The notes beneath the pieces were generated by a model. It was not told where the DNA came from. It saw only the letters and a list, made by a program, of their open reading frames with translations, and did not search any database. DNA of 64,000 nucleotides, from positions 23,210,406 through 23,274,405 of the forward strand of contig NC_081409.1 in NCBI RefSeq assembly GCF_030272615.1, given 5' to 3'. The DNA is from Cryptomeria japonica. Lineage: Eukaryota; Streptophyta; Pinopsida; Cupressales; Cupressaceae. Positions 11,058-21,700 of the stretch are shown one piece after another. The position numbers and the translations under genes are program-made. Within the stretch, counting starts at the first letter, position 1. Every line of letters starts with the position of its first letter.

Positions 11058-12281
11058 TGTTATACAGTTCAGATAACTAGAAGACAACTAAGAGAGGGGG
11101 GGGGGAGAGTGGTGAATCAGTTGTCATAGATTACTGGAAGCAATCAACAATTTAAAATTTAATACTGGACCCCAAAACAATAATACTAGCACATCAGTTA
11201 ATCCAATTAAGCATAAGCAATAATCATAGAATAAAAGCCATCCATACAACACCAAGATTTGAACGTGGAAAACCCGGTAAAGGGAAAAACCACGGTGGGA
11301 AGCCTACCCACAGTCAGATAATACTTCTGTAGTAAGTATATGAATTACAATGAAGAGGCCTGCACTTGCAGGAAGGCCAATATCCTAGAGCACACTGCTC
11401 ATCACAAAAGGAGTCTCACTAACTACATATAAATCCATACTACAATCCGGAGAAGTGTTGAACTACAAAAGATAGCATCTCCTATGCCTGAGTATAGTTC
11501 CGATTAAGCTCAATACTAGAGGACTAAATCCTCTTACACAAACCCATTTCGATCTCCAATGATCGACCAACTCCTCAGCCTGAATGATATTATATTATTC
11601 ACATATTACATTCCTTAACCATGACCTCTTACATTAACCATGATGATCTACAATGAGATCTTACATCTATTTATAGAAACCCTCGACCATAAATAATCAG
11701 GTCGGCCACCAGACAATAACCTAATTACATAATTACAAACCATGTCGGCCTTAAGTAATATCAACACCTAAGACATCCTGAAAATACAACAATAGGTCTT
11801 ATCCACACGTTACATAAATGTCAATCCATAACCTAGATCAACCGAGACCAAGTATAGGTCCACACGCTTCATCAATGACCTCCAAATGCCAAGTCTCGAA
11901 CAAGATTACCAACAACATCCTGAAACATCATCGAAAGTTGCACCAACACCACTTATATGTATTTCATGAAAGATCTCCACCAAAAGCTTTGCCGGTGAAA
12001 CCCTTGTCGGAACCAGAAACCAATCTTCTAAGCAAGCAGGATAGCATCCAATCTCCATACCAAAACCAACTGACCAAGTATGAGTATGAATATCATGAAT
12101 AAGCCAATTCCATCACCATATTGTACCAGAGCCTTCCGGATCATGTCGGATCCAAGTTAACAAGAAACCACTCAACCTACCGGGACCAGAAGGGTGCTAG
12201 TAAAGCATCCAACCAGCTAGTGTTGACATCATTGACAAAACATCAATGCAACACATAATCAATTCCACCAAATGGCCAACA
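11058..12281 (-). mobile_element. Copia 5' LTR (1,224 bp)
   Basis: On the minus strand it runs from TGTTGGCCATTTGG (12,281) to ..CTGTATAACA (11,058), with TG..CA ends, and is followed by a primer site and gag. It contains the CACTTGCAGGAAGG and AACGTGGAAAACC segments also found in the solo LTRs at 45,355 and 53,367, so the three are related. Its outer edge interrupts the integrase frame of the Gypsy element at 12,282. It therefore inserted into that element; CTATT (12,282-12,286) is the likely target duplication. Confidence 0.8.
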
Positions 12282-13216
12282 CTATTTACTGAATTATTGT
12301 AGGCAAATTCTGCTCATGCAAGAATCAAATCCCAACTTCCGGTTTTGTCTCCAACTAAGCATCTCAACAAATTTCCCAATCTCCGGTTAACTACTTCTGT
12401 CTATCCATCAGTCTATGGGTGAAAAGTAGAGCTGAACTTCAAATCTGTCTTCATCTTCTTCCAAAGTGTTCTCCAAAAATAACCAACAAACTTGGTATCT
12501 CTGTATGAAACTATGCTCTTAGGTAATCCATGCAATCTCACCACTTCCTTTAAAAATAGGTCAGCTATATGCACTACATCTGATATCTTCTTACAAGGTA
12601 TGAAATAAGCCATCTTTGAGAATCTATCCACTACGAAAATTATAGAATCATTCCCTCTCTGGATTATAGACAATCCAAGTATGAAATCCATGCTTATATC
12701 TTCCCAAGGTCTCTCTGATACTGTCAAAGGTTTATACAATCCCAAATTCTGACTACTACCTTTTGCAACTTGACAAACTCTACAAGTTTGCACATATTTC
12801 TTAACATCCTTATGAATCTAGGGCCAAAAGTAATTCTCACTCACCAATGATACTGTTTTATCAACACCAAAGTGTCCGACTAATCCTCCACTATGTTTCT
12901 CCTTTATTAGATTCTTCCTCATGGAACTCTTAGGTATGTACAAGTGAACTCCTTTGAATAACATCCCATCCTGAATGAAGTAATCCAAACACTTGCTTCT
13001 ATCTACCTTAACCGGTTTTCTACATGTTCTCCAAGGTTTTGCGAAATCCGGGTCATCATCATACAAGGTCTTCAACTCCTCAAATCCTAATACTGTCACT
13101 CTCATCTCTGTCAGCAAATTCCTTCTTCTACTTAATGCATCAACAACTTTGTTAGATTTTCCAATTCTATGCTTCAACACAAAGATGTAACTCTGCAAAA
13201 ATTCTACCCATCTCAT
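12282..13216 (-). pseudogene. Ty3/Gypsy integrase, truncated and frameshifted
   Basis: Two frames (13,216-12,818 and 12,793-12,413) and a short out-of-frame tail together read as a Gypsy integrase. In order there is the end of the RNase H/connection domain, the HHCC zinc-binding region (H..GGLVGHFG.. then CRVCQVAKG), and the core. The core has its first Asp in MDFILGL and its second in RDTKF, preceded by SY where SD is usual. The tail reads TDGQTEVVNRRLGNLL and AEFAYNNS before the Copia LTR cuts it. Integrase joins the DNA copy to the chromosome. One frameshift near 12,800 and the truncation make it dead. Confidence 0.85.
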
Positions 13217-13467
13217 ATGTCAAGTTGATTCAATTTACTTTGAGTTTTCAAATACTGCAAAGCTTGATGATCCATATACAACACAAACTCATTAGGAAAC
13301 AAGTAATGTCTCCACTTCTTCAAGGATTGAACTATGACATAAAATTCTTTATCATACACTAAATATCTCCTCTGGGAATCATTCAATTTCTGACCAAAAT
13401 AAGCTACTGCTCTCCTTTCCTGACTCAAGACTGCTCCTATTACTGTTCCACTTGCATCACAATCCAC
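13213..13467 (-). pseudogene. Ty3/Gypsy RNase H
   Basis: The frame opens with MDCDASGTVIGAVLSQ, matching the Gypsy RNase H start (tDASd.giGavL.Q), and continues with VAYFGQKLNDSQRRY and VYDKE. These are the standard motifs, with the catalytic Asp and Glu visible. It ends with DHQALQYLKTQSKLNQ. A stop separates it from the RT frame upstream and a frame change from integrase downstream. Its order in pol is normal for Ty3/Gypsy. Confidence 0.85.
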
Positions 13468-13716
13468 TCAAAAATACTTTGTTGAAATCCGATAAAGATA
13501 ACACAGGTTGCTCAGTCACTTTTCACTTCAACAATTCAATACTTTTGTTTGCTCCAGTGGTCCACTTGAACTCCTTCCTATCTCCCCTCATTGTCTCAGT
13601 CACAGGGTTACAAACTAAACTAAAATCTCTAATAAACTTCCGGTAGAAAGTACCCAATCTATGAAATTATCTTACCTCTATGATGATTTCCGGTGTAGGC
13701 CATTCAACAATTGATT

Positions 13717-14343
13717 TTACTTGAACTTAGGATCCATCTTCAAACCATCCTCATATATCACAAATCCCAAATAGACTAACTCTTCCTTCATGAAAGTACA
13801 CTTCTTAAGATTTATCAACAACTTTTCTTCTCTCAACCTCTGCAAAACTTCTCTTAAATGCAACAAATGCTCCTCTTTTGTCTTACTGAAAATCAGAATG
13901 TCATCCAAATGTACAATAACAAACTTACACAACAATTTATTGAATACTTGATTCATCAACCTCATGAAAGTACTCGGTGCATTAGCCAATCCAAAAGGTA
14001 TAATCAAGCATTCATACAATCCTTCATTTGTCTTGAATGTCATCTTCCACTCATCTCCTTCTCTGATCCTAATCTGGTGATATCCATTCTTCAAGTCTAT
14101 CTTCTTAAAGTATTTGGATCTATTCAAATAGTCCATTATGTCATCTATTTTAGGCAAAGGAAACCGATATTTCACTGTGATCTTGTTTATTGCTCTGGAA
14201 TTGGTACACATCCTCCATTCTCCATTCTTCTTAGGTGCTAATATTGCTGGTACTACATAAGGACTCAGACTTTCTCTGATAAACTCTTTCTTCAACAACT
14301 CCTGCACTTGTCTATTCAACTCTTCATTCTCTATCGGTGTCAT
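13717..14343 (-). pseudogene. Ty3/Gypsy reverse transcriptase
   Basis: An open frame of 208 codons holds the RT palm. [19 protein letters not shown] is followed by [39 protein letters not shown] and [11 protein letters not shown]. The usual Y/F-x-DD box is present as HLDD, keeping both catalytic Asp residues but with His replacing the aromatic residue. It ends with [12 protein letters not shown]. The frame is continuous with the upstream linker except for one TAG at 14,344-14,346. This is the best-preserved part of the element, and it copies element RNA into DNA. Confidence 0.92.
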
Positions 14344-15117
14344 CTAGAGTGTAGCTTTGTTAGGTAAACTAGCTCCGGGAATTAGGTCCATGCAATGACT
14401 AATACTTCTCATAGGTGGTAATCCATTAGACACATTATCTGAAATGATGTCTTCGTACTTTGTCAACAACTCTTTTATCTCTTCCGGTTTTTCTTCTTCA
14501 TGCTCTAGGTTCAAAGTCTTCTTAGGAACTAAGGCAAAACACACATTCTCATGTCTCATCCCATCCAGGAATTTCTTTCCATCCACCAAACAGATTCTAG
14601 CATTCGTACAAATTTCACTCTTACAAGGTTCTTCCAAGGGAAACAAGGTTTGCTTCATCCCATTGGTCACTATAGTGTATGTATTCTTTCTCCCATCATG
14701 TATTTCTTGTCTATCAAAATGCCAAGGTCTACCCAACAAAAGGTGATAAATATCCATAGGCATAATATCACACAAGACTTCATCATGATAATTCCTAATT
14801 TTCAATTTCACCAAACATTTCTCACTTACCAACAACTTATGATCATCCTGAATCCATGCTATCTGATAAGGTTTAGGGTGTTTCAATCTTTCCAAATTCA
14901 ACTAATTTAGCATCTCTTCCGAAACAAGATTATCCAAACTACCACTATCAATAACAACTTTACAACACTTACTAGATACCTTACATCTGGTCTTGAACAA
15001 ATTCTTCCTCTGCAAGGGCTCTTCATCTCCTCTGGTATAGCACAAAACTCTCCTTATCATCAATAGTTCTTCGTCTTTCGGTTTATTAGCTAATCTGGTG
15101 GGGCTTTCTTCCACCAC
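14344..15117 (-). pseudogene. Ty3/Gypsy aspartic protease and linker
   Basis: Two frames join near 14,902. The first (15,117-14,902) contains KVVIDSGSLDNLVS, the aspartic-protease active site (DSG/DTG). The second (14,901-14,344) has the LVSEKC..VKL strand and PMDIYHLLLGRPWHFDR, the conserved flap-to-ILGRPW region, then an acidic linker ending in the GLPP..HCMDLIPGASLP segment that precedes RT. The protease would cleave the polyprotein. Confidence 0.85.
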
Positions 15118-15152
15118 TATTGTTCTCCCAATATTCTCTTTCTTCTTACACT

Positions 15153-16420
15153 CTAAGGAACGATGTCCTTCTCCTCCACACTTATAGAAAGTTCCTCTAA
15201 ACGCTCTCTTGTCTTGTCTTGTCTTGTCTTGTCTTGTCTTCTGTCATCTTTTCCAAAATTCTCATTTCGGTAGCCATCCGGTTCTCTCCTCCGATAGAAA
15301 TTTCTATCATCCTTTCGGTATGAATTACATTCTTTGCTCACTTCCTTGTCCTTATTTTGATTTGTACAGGTTCCTCTACCTCTGGTATATCCTCTTCCTC
15401 CTTGAAATCTTCCTCCAAAAAACCTTCCACCTCTACCTCTCTGTCTATGCTCATATCTTTTTTTTCATCTTTTGTTCTGCATTCAGGGCATACTGGTATG
15501 CTTCTTCAACACTCTGTAACTTGATCAAACTGAGTTCATCTTGTATAGACATCCCCAATCCATTCATATATCTTGCAACTTGTTCAACTTCATCATCAAC
15601 ATATCCAGATTTGATATTCAACTTGTAAAATGCTTCGGTGTACTCCTTCACACTAGATTCCTTCTACCTCAAATTGTGCAACTTCCGGAATAGATTCACT
15701 TGGTAGTCAACGAGCATAAATTTTGATTTCATCTTAGCAACCATCCGATCCCATTTCCTGATCTTCTCTTTACTTCTTCTCTATCTATCAACCTACAAAT
15801 ACTCCCACCAAAGAGATGCATGACCCTTCAACCGGGTATAGGCATATTTCACCTTTCTTTCCTTTGCAATGTTCTCAAAATCAAAATATTTCTCCATCTT
15901 CGAGATCCAATCAATCGATTCATCTGAATCCAAATTTCCATCATATTCTGTGGGTTAAAATGTGGTTATCGGGTATAGGCATATTTCACCTTTCTTTCCT
16001 TTGCAGTGTTCTCAAAATCAAAGTATTTCTCCATCTTCGAGATCCAATCAATCGATTCATCTGAATCCAAATTTCCATCATATTCTGTGGGTTAAAATGT
16101 GGTTTAGTATTCTCCCTACTCAAAACCCTCAAAAACCTCTCTTCATCCGAATCAATCGTTGGTGGGTTTACTAGTTATATTGTGGCTTCTTCTCCTTCAT
16201 CTTCACTCACATCTTCAATTTGTCGGCCTCTTCTCTGGGTTGTCTCAACGGCTTCCAATCTAGCTACAATTCCTCGCAATATTTTGATCATAGTAGGGTC
16301 TGCATTCCCACGCACTCCACCATTCCTATTTCCTCTTTGCGCTCTCTTCACAACAGTCCTCTGTAGCTGTAGGTCAGATCCACAGTCCACCACCCTACAA
16401 CAAAATTCTAAAGACAACAC
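15153..16420 (-). pseudogene. Ty3/Gypsy gag, broken
   Basis: Near the 5' end (16,420-16,175) is a gag N-terminus with RLEAVETTQRRGRQIE, typical just before the gag core. A later frame (15,651-15,451) gives EYTEAFYKLNIK..VARYMNGL..IQDELSL, matching the retrotrans-gag core. The end (15,341-15,153) is rich in Arg/Asp/Lys. A 137-bp tandem duplication (15,833-16,106) breaks the frame, because 137 is not a multiple of three. A TCTTG-type pentanucleotide run encodes repeated DKTRQ near 15,210-15,240. No clean CCHC knuckle is seen. Confidence 0.75.
15833..16106. repeat. 137-bp tandem duplication inside gag
   Basis: CGGGTATAGGCATATTTCACC at 15,833 restarts at 15,970 and both units continue through TTCTGTGGGTTAAAATGTGG with very few differences. 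This implies a recent origin relative to the age of the element. Confidence 0.9.
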
Positions 16421-16440
16421 AATCTCTAGAACGAAAGCTC

Positions 16441-16452
16441 ACTCTGATACCA
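16441..16452 (-). other. Primer binding site of the minus-strand Gypsy element
   Basis: On the minus strand it reads TGGTATCAGAGT, five bases inside the putative LTR end (..GGTTGCA at 16,458) and shortly before gag. Confidence 0.8.
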
Positions 16453-16457
16453 CTTGG

Positions 16458-17017
16458 TGCAACCAGCGGTTAGGATGGATCTGAAAGAGATCAATCTGGA
16501 CTGGTCAGCAAGAGTAAACACAACAGAAACACAAGGATATGATTGAGGCAATGCATAAGACATCAAAGCATCTCCTCCATGTCTCTTCATTGGCTTTCTT
16601 TCTCCTCCAAATTGGGCTTGTGTGGATCTCACATACAAGTGCAAAAGCATGAAGCAAGATTGATTTTGACAGTGCGAGGATACTTGAAAAAATGTGGTTT
16701 ATTTTTCCAATGATGAGAGAGACCAATTTATAGAGGAATAGGTGAAATCATGAAATTAGTATGAAAGAGGATGAGAAAAGAAATTTGATTTGAAAATGGC
16801 AAATTGATTCGAAAAGAGAAGGCTTATGACACCTTCTATGTCATGACTATGACAAATTTTCCATGCAAGGTGTGAGGACAAGTTGCTATGTCAAGAGTTA
16901 TGACATGTTGCTATTTTAAAACTTATGACGAATGAGAGAATTGTGCTTCCAACTTATGACACATCTAATATATGTATGTGAGTGGTACACAAAATTTTGA
17001 CACTTATTATTCCTCCA
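16458..17017 (-). mobile_element. Gypsy 5' LTR (about 560 bp)
   Basis: On the minus strand it starts TGGAGGAATAATAAG at 17,017 and ends ..GGTTGCA at 16,458, next to the primer site. Its outer edge abuts a Copia RNase H frame at 17,018, so the element inserted into that Copia copy. The start is placed by this junction and the TG..CA rule, not by a second LTR, which is not present. Confidence 0.65.
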
Positions 17018-17488
17018 CTAAAAAATGTGATCTAGTTGGTTATATAGATTTTGATTGGGTTGGTTCAATATATAATAAAAAAATTACATCTAGTTATGTT
17101 TTCTCACTTGATTTTGGAGTTGTATCTGGAATAGTTAAAACTAGATGACCCTAACTTCTTTTTTGAAGCAAATTATATTTCAGTTATTGGAGCAAGTTAT
17201 CAAGTCATATGGATTAAAAAGACAATGGAGGATCTCTATTTGTCTTGAGAACATTCAACAAAGTACCACTGCAATGACCGAGAATCTTGTCTTTCATGCT
17301 AGATCAAAACACATAAAAATCTGACATCATTTCATTCGAGCTTTGATTCAAGATGCGCAAATAAAATTACAATTTTATTTTACATATAAACAAATTGCTG
17401 GTATCTTCAGCAAAGCACTTCCCACAGCTATTTCTATCATTTTGAGACATCAACTAAGACTTACCCAATTGATCATCCAAAGGGAGAT
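17018..17488 (+). pseudogene. Copia RNase H, third copy of the old family
   Basis: The first frame reads LVGYIDFDWVGS, ITSSYVFSL and GVVSG, the Copia RNase H opening (lvGYtDsDWAG, kSTSGYvF.lg.g.vSW). Frameshifts and stops follow, then an HARSKH-like block and IAGIFSKALP near 17,395, before a polypurine tract at 17,477-17,488. The 3' part matches 1-202. Confidence 0.8.
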
Positions 17489-17767
17489 TGAAGGCAATAT
17501 TTTTTGCTCATGCAACAACTGTTTACATGCTGCAATATTTTATTTACTGTTTCTTGCTTCTTTTACTTCATGCAGCCAGTAATTTGCATGCTACCCTTCT
17601 CCCTATCTGCATGAAATAAACTGTTTTCTTAAATTTTTGCAGGATCATACCCTCATGTAATAAAATCTTTTGTTTCTGTTCGACGTGGTTGAATAAACAG
17701 CCATCTTTCATTCAAAATAATGTTATCTATTATTCCGTTTTCTTGTAATCGTTGAGCTTTTTGAGCA
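17489..17767 (+). mobile_element. Putative short Copia 3' LTR, third copy
   Basis: Same arrangement as 203-443: purine tract AAAGGGAGAT, then TGAAGGCA, an internal TTGAATAAACAGCC and an end near GAGCA. It is longer than the first copy by an internal segment around 17,640. Confidence 0.45.
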
Positions 17768-17880
17768 GTGTTTCTTAAATTCACATATCTTCTATTTACA
17801 GTTCTTTAGTATAGTGAGAAGATATTTTACTTAATATATTTAAAATATATGACGTGCCCTTGTTTCTTTCGTTTGGTGTA

Positions 17881-18218
17881 GGAAAAGACCATCTTCGAAT
17901 CCAAGCAATCTCAGAGTTTTTCCACATGATATTATTTTCTCTTCTTATATGATGGCGCATTATAAAGGATATTTTGTGTCTGATTCTTTACACACATGTC
18001 AAAGCAGTTTATCCATTTCAATACCACAAGAAGTCAGATCATTACTCACTTTGAATGATCAGGCCTTTGAAAGTAAGGAAACTCATCAAGAATCATTTGA
18101 GTGGTATACGATACTTGTATATTTCATTGACGAAACAATTTGCATTATTGAAATGCATATTGGAGTTGTGGTCAAGAAGACATCATCCTCCACTCTTTTC
18201 AAAAGTTCTTCGTTTTAG
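17881..18218 (+). pseudogene. Exon-like segment of an unidentified gene
   Basis: A pyrimidine-rich tract ending GTTTGGTGTAG (to 17,880) is a strong splice-acceptor shape. From it a frame stays open for more than 100 codons to 18,216-18,218. It includes KRPSSNPSNLRVFPHD and, from 17,949, MMAHYKGYFVSDSLHTC and SLSISIPQEVRSLLTLND. The composition looks like coding sequence rather than chance. I do not recognise the family. A degenerate copy lies at 495-709. It could be a host exon captured by the Copia-derived repeat or an unusual element ORF. Confidence 0.4.
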
Positions 18219-18219
18219 C

Positions 18220-18656
18220 ATTTGTTTGTCAAACCTGCGGAGAACAAGAGTGTGAATCGAGTGTTGGACACAAGGCATGGTCGAGCCAGTCAAGATTCAC
18301 TTAGATCATTTCCATGTCTTAAACCCTATTTCCAAAAGTATCATTGGGACCATGTTAGAGATTTTTTCTAAGGTTTTAGCTTTGTTATTGTTAAGTTACA
18401 TCTTTCTCTGTTATATTATTTTATACAGTAAGAATTAAATTAAGTATTTTGTTCTTTTTAAATGGTCTTAATTTTTAGTAATTACATAATTGTTAGTAGA
18501 ATCAAAGGTTTTATGACATGTAAGAATGTTTTCCTTACTAATCATAAAAAAATTGTACTCAAGATTTTTGGCTTTGTTATTATTGCGTCGTATTTTTTTA
18601 ATGTCATTTTATACTATTTCCAAAAGTATAGAGTTTTTGGCCAAGGTTTTCGTTTT
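18220..18656. repeat. Old Copia-derived repeat, third copy, left of the large insertion
   Basis: Matches 840-1,010 and following sequence, with one ~245-bp unit anchor near 18,487. The copy is interrupted at 18,661 and resumes at 55,206. Confidence 0.8.
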
Positions 18657-18661
18657 AGTTG
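18657..18661. other. Left target-site duplication AGTTG of the composite Gypsy insertion
   Basis: AGTTG here and at 55,206-55,210 flank 18,662-55,205. Joining the flanks with one copy gives TTTTAGTTGTTGTTAAG. This matches the uninterrupted paralogue near 55,910 (TTTTAGTTGTTGCTAAG). Confidence 0.88.
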
Positions 18662-19109
18662 TGTCACGAACCATATTTATGTATAATTACTTAATTTGGA
18701 AATGAAAATGAAATTTTTAGTGAAATAGATGATAATGAAATAAGAGTTCAAATGCAACGAAATGATTTACATGCAATTGAATGATCAATATTATTTTTAT
18801 TATGAAATTGGGACCACCATTGCTAATGAGCAATTGAGTGCAAGTGAATGCAAGAATAGGTGAACATGAATGAAGGCGAGAACATGGTTCAGGTAAAGTT
18901 GTTTTAGCTCTTAGACTTCGCTAGAATAGATGAGAATCTCACACACTACATTAGAATTTATAATCTGCATCTTGCAAAGATAGATGATTTAAATGACTTT
19001 ATTTGAGTGTTTGTTTAAGTTGGAACGATGAATTTGGAATGAGTAGTTTTAATTGACATTACTTTAATTCAAATAAAGATTGAATTAAATGTTTGTTAAA
19101 TGATTATAC
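18662..19109 (+). mobile_element. Long Gypsy LTR A, 5' part
   Basis: Begins TGTCACGAACCATATTTATG, matching LTR C at 51,489. It continues collinearly to GATTATAC at 19,109, where the 22-kb DNA transposon interrupts it. The rest of LTR A resumes at 41,412. The first four bases of the resumed part repeat ATAC. Confidence 0.88.
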
Positions 19110-19165
19110 GGGTAAGTGCACAAAGATGGTGGTAAAAAAGGGGGGTATAAGTGGACATTTTTTAT
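19110..19165 (+). repeat. Left terminal inverted repeat
   Basis: GGGTAAGTGCACAAAGATGGTGG pairs with the inverted right end. A following G-rich and T-rich stretch containing AAGTGGACA has a counterpart at the right end with gaps. Confidence 0.88.
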
Positions 19166-19479
19166 TTTTTTTTCGAAATCAGGTGAACCTAAACTTGGAA
19201 GCAAAATTTGAAAGTCATCCACTCAAGATATGAAGATAATTAAAGAACAAATATTGTAGTACTTTGAATCTAGTTTCCAAACTACTAAACTTTTTCAAAA
19301 TTGGATAAGATTAAGGGGGTCAAATTTTTTGCACATGAAAAATAGACCCTGATGTTTTCTGAAAAACATAACATAGTGTCTGACGTGCACATCAAAAGGA
19401 AAAAAAAGAAACTTCAAATACCAGGTCATGAATATTCATCAAATGTATTGGAGAGAGGAAATGGTTTCATCAGAGGTTG

Positions 19480-21700
19480 AAGTTGCAGTTAGTAAGGAAA
19501 TACACATGCCAACATAGAGTCAAGATTCCATCACGCATTGCATTGGTAGACTCTCTAACTCACACCAGCATACTCCTTGCCTGTGCTGAAATGGAAGCTT
19601 TGGAATAAGTATCGACATCCACCAAAGTGTTATGAGAACGATTTGGATGCCATGTTTGTAGAAGGAATAAGAATAAATAACGCATTGGCATTCTGATAAA
19701 ACACGGATAAGGAAGCATATATATGCCATGAAATGCAAACATGTACGTAGAATGTGGAAGGCATAAATAGGTTGCAAACTATCTGATGAAATGCCTTAAA
19801 GAAACATGGTTTCAATAGATATACACTGCAGTTAAAATACATGTGCATTGCAGAGTAAAATCGCGACAGAAAAACTATCCAACGAACCAAGGTGGAAATC
19901 GTTTAAGCAGCAGAGATAGAGGATTTTTGTCAGATGTTTTAGTTGCATTTATTTTGGTAGACATGAATGCTTCGTAGAGCATAGATAGCTTGTGAATTGT
20001 TTGATAGAATCCCTCAAAGAAATGTGGTCTTGTGGTATGTGATTGAAGATGATTTTGAAACTATCTAGAAGTGAAATCCACAACTGTAAGGATGAATTCA
20101 ACAACCTTTGCCAACATCCTCCCTGCCAACGATAAAATGGAAGCTTTGAACAAGGAGTGAAGATACATCGATTTTGCCAAACATTGGAGTTTGAAGTGCA
20201 TCTAAATCATGGGAGCAAAAATAATTATACCACGAGATGTTTGGGTAGATTTGTGTGCAGAACAGGTTACATACTTATGGCATGCAAATTGTCTAACAAA
20301 ATGCCTTAAAAAGATGTCACCTTATCATGGTATGCAGACACTGCAGAATTAACGCCCAGTTAACTTCGCTGCAATCTCCATTCTCCTCACTGGCTGGAGT
20401 CATTCACTGCCATGTTGATACTGCAGTAAAAGTGCATAGAAAGCCTTGTCATGACATGTGGATTGTTTGATCGGATGCCTTGAAGAAATGTCATATGATT
20501 TAGATAAAAAATACTCAGAGAATGGGAGCACCGTGTTGGCACGTGAACCATTGGGGAATAGCGTTATGGGAACTGTGGAGTATAAGCCATGAAGCATAGA
20601 CATGTAGCAAACTATTTGATAAAATGCTCTGAAGAGATGTATTAACACGTGTATAACCAAATTCCATCAACTTTGTAACCATCCTTTGGGTCTTTGTTAA
20701 AATGGGAGTTTTTGGCCACAGTATGGACATTCATCAAAACATAAAAAGAGAGAGGGATTACGTCAGATGTTGTAGTCGCAGCCGCTTTGGTAGTCATTGA
20801 TGCAGAACGTGGCTATCATAGACAACACAAGTGAATTGTCTAACAAAATGCTTCAGAGAAGGTGGTCGCATAGCCATGTCGTGACATCTGATAGGATGTC
20901 ACAGCTGCATAGACATTTCATGAAACATCAGATAAATGCAAATTGTGGAAGCATAACTAGCACACGTGAAGTTTTAGAAGAGGACACGACAGATGCAGAA
21001 TGTGGATATACACAAAACCAATCATGATATTCATCAAACCGCATAGAACAGAGGAATCTCATCAGATGTAGTTGCAACTGCTATGATAAATATGCTTGCA
21101 AAATGTAGAGAAAATGAATATGATGAAAAAAAAAGCTTTAAAAAGTTTCAAGTTAATGCAATTAATAGGTGTAAATCCAAATTCCACAAGCTTTACTAGC
21201 ATCCCTCTCGCTTGTGTAGAGACGATAGGCCATGAAACCCTGGTACAAGCATCGGCAAGGCAAGTGAACCGCTTGGAAAAATGTGTGAAATAATGTGGTC
21301 TCATGAAATGTGATGATCTTAGGATATGCACAGAATGGGTTGGTTGAAAAGGCCTCAGAGACGTTCAAGCAAATGAAATCGGCCTAAAAAGACATTCATC
21401 AAAATTCCACAACCTTTTTCAGCATCTTCAATATGCATAGAGTGATAGAAACTTTAAAGTGAATGCAATTGGCACGTATAGAGTCAAATTATTTGCCGCC
21501 ACCCTCCATGCCTATACAAAATAAAAACTTTGAAACAGAGTTTGTAAATTCATCGCAGTACTAAATAATTGAGGATTGTTGTCAGATATAAAGCCATGGT
21601 CGTCATACATGAAGAATGTGAAGCATAAGACAAGACGTGCTATTCATTTTACATAACGCCTCAAATTCATCTCACGACTTGCGGTGATTTTAAACAAATG
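19480..21700 (+). pseudogene. Decayed pentatricopeptide-repeat (PPR) gene
   Basis: Across plus-strand frames, PPR motif remnants recur: TSILLACAEMEALE (19,561-19,602), ELFDRIPQRNVV (about 19,993-20,030), NSTTFANILPA (20,095-20,127), LFDRMP.RNV (20,467-20,500), ALKSFKLMQLIGVNPNST (about 21,135-21,190) and FTSIPLAC (21,190-21,214). These alternate as in PLS-class PPR proteins, which bind organellar RNA, and no introns are apparent. Stops and frameshifts are dense, so it is dead. It begins within 400 bp of the transposon's left end, so it was either captured by the transposon or inserted into it. Confidence 0.72.

Noticed and set aside
13858-14910. Plus-strand ORFs of 100-127 codons opposite the Gypsy pol
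   Set aside because: Shadows of the real minus-strand RT and protease frames.
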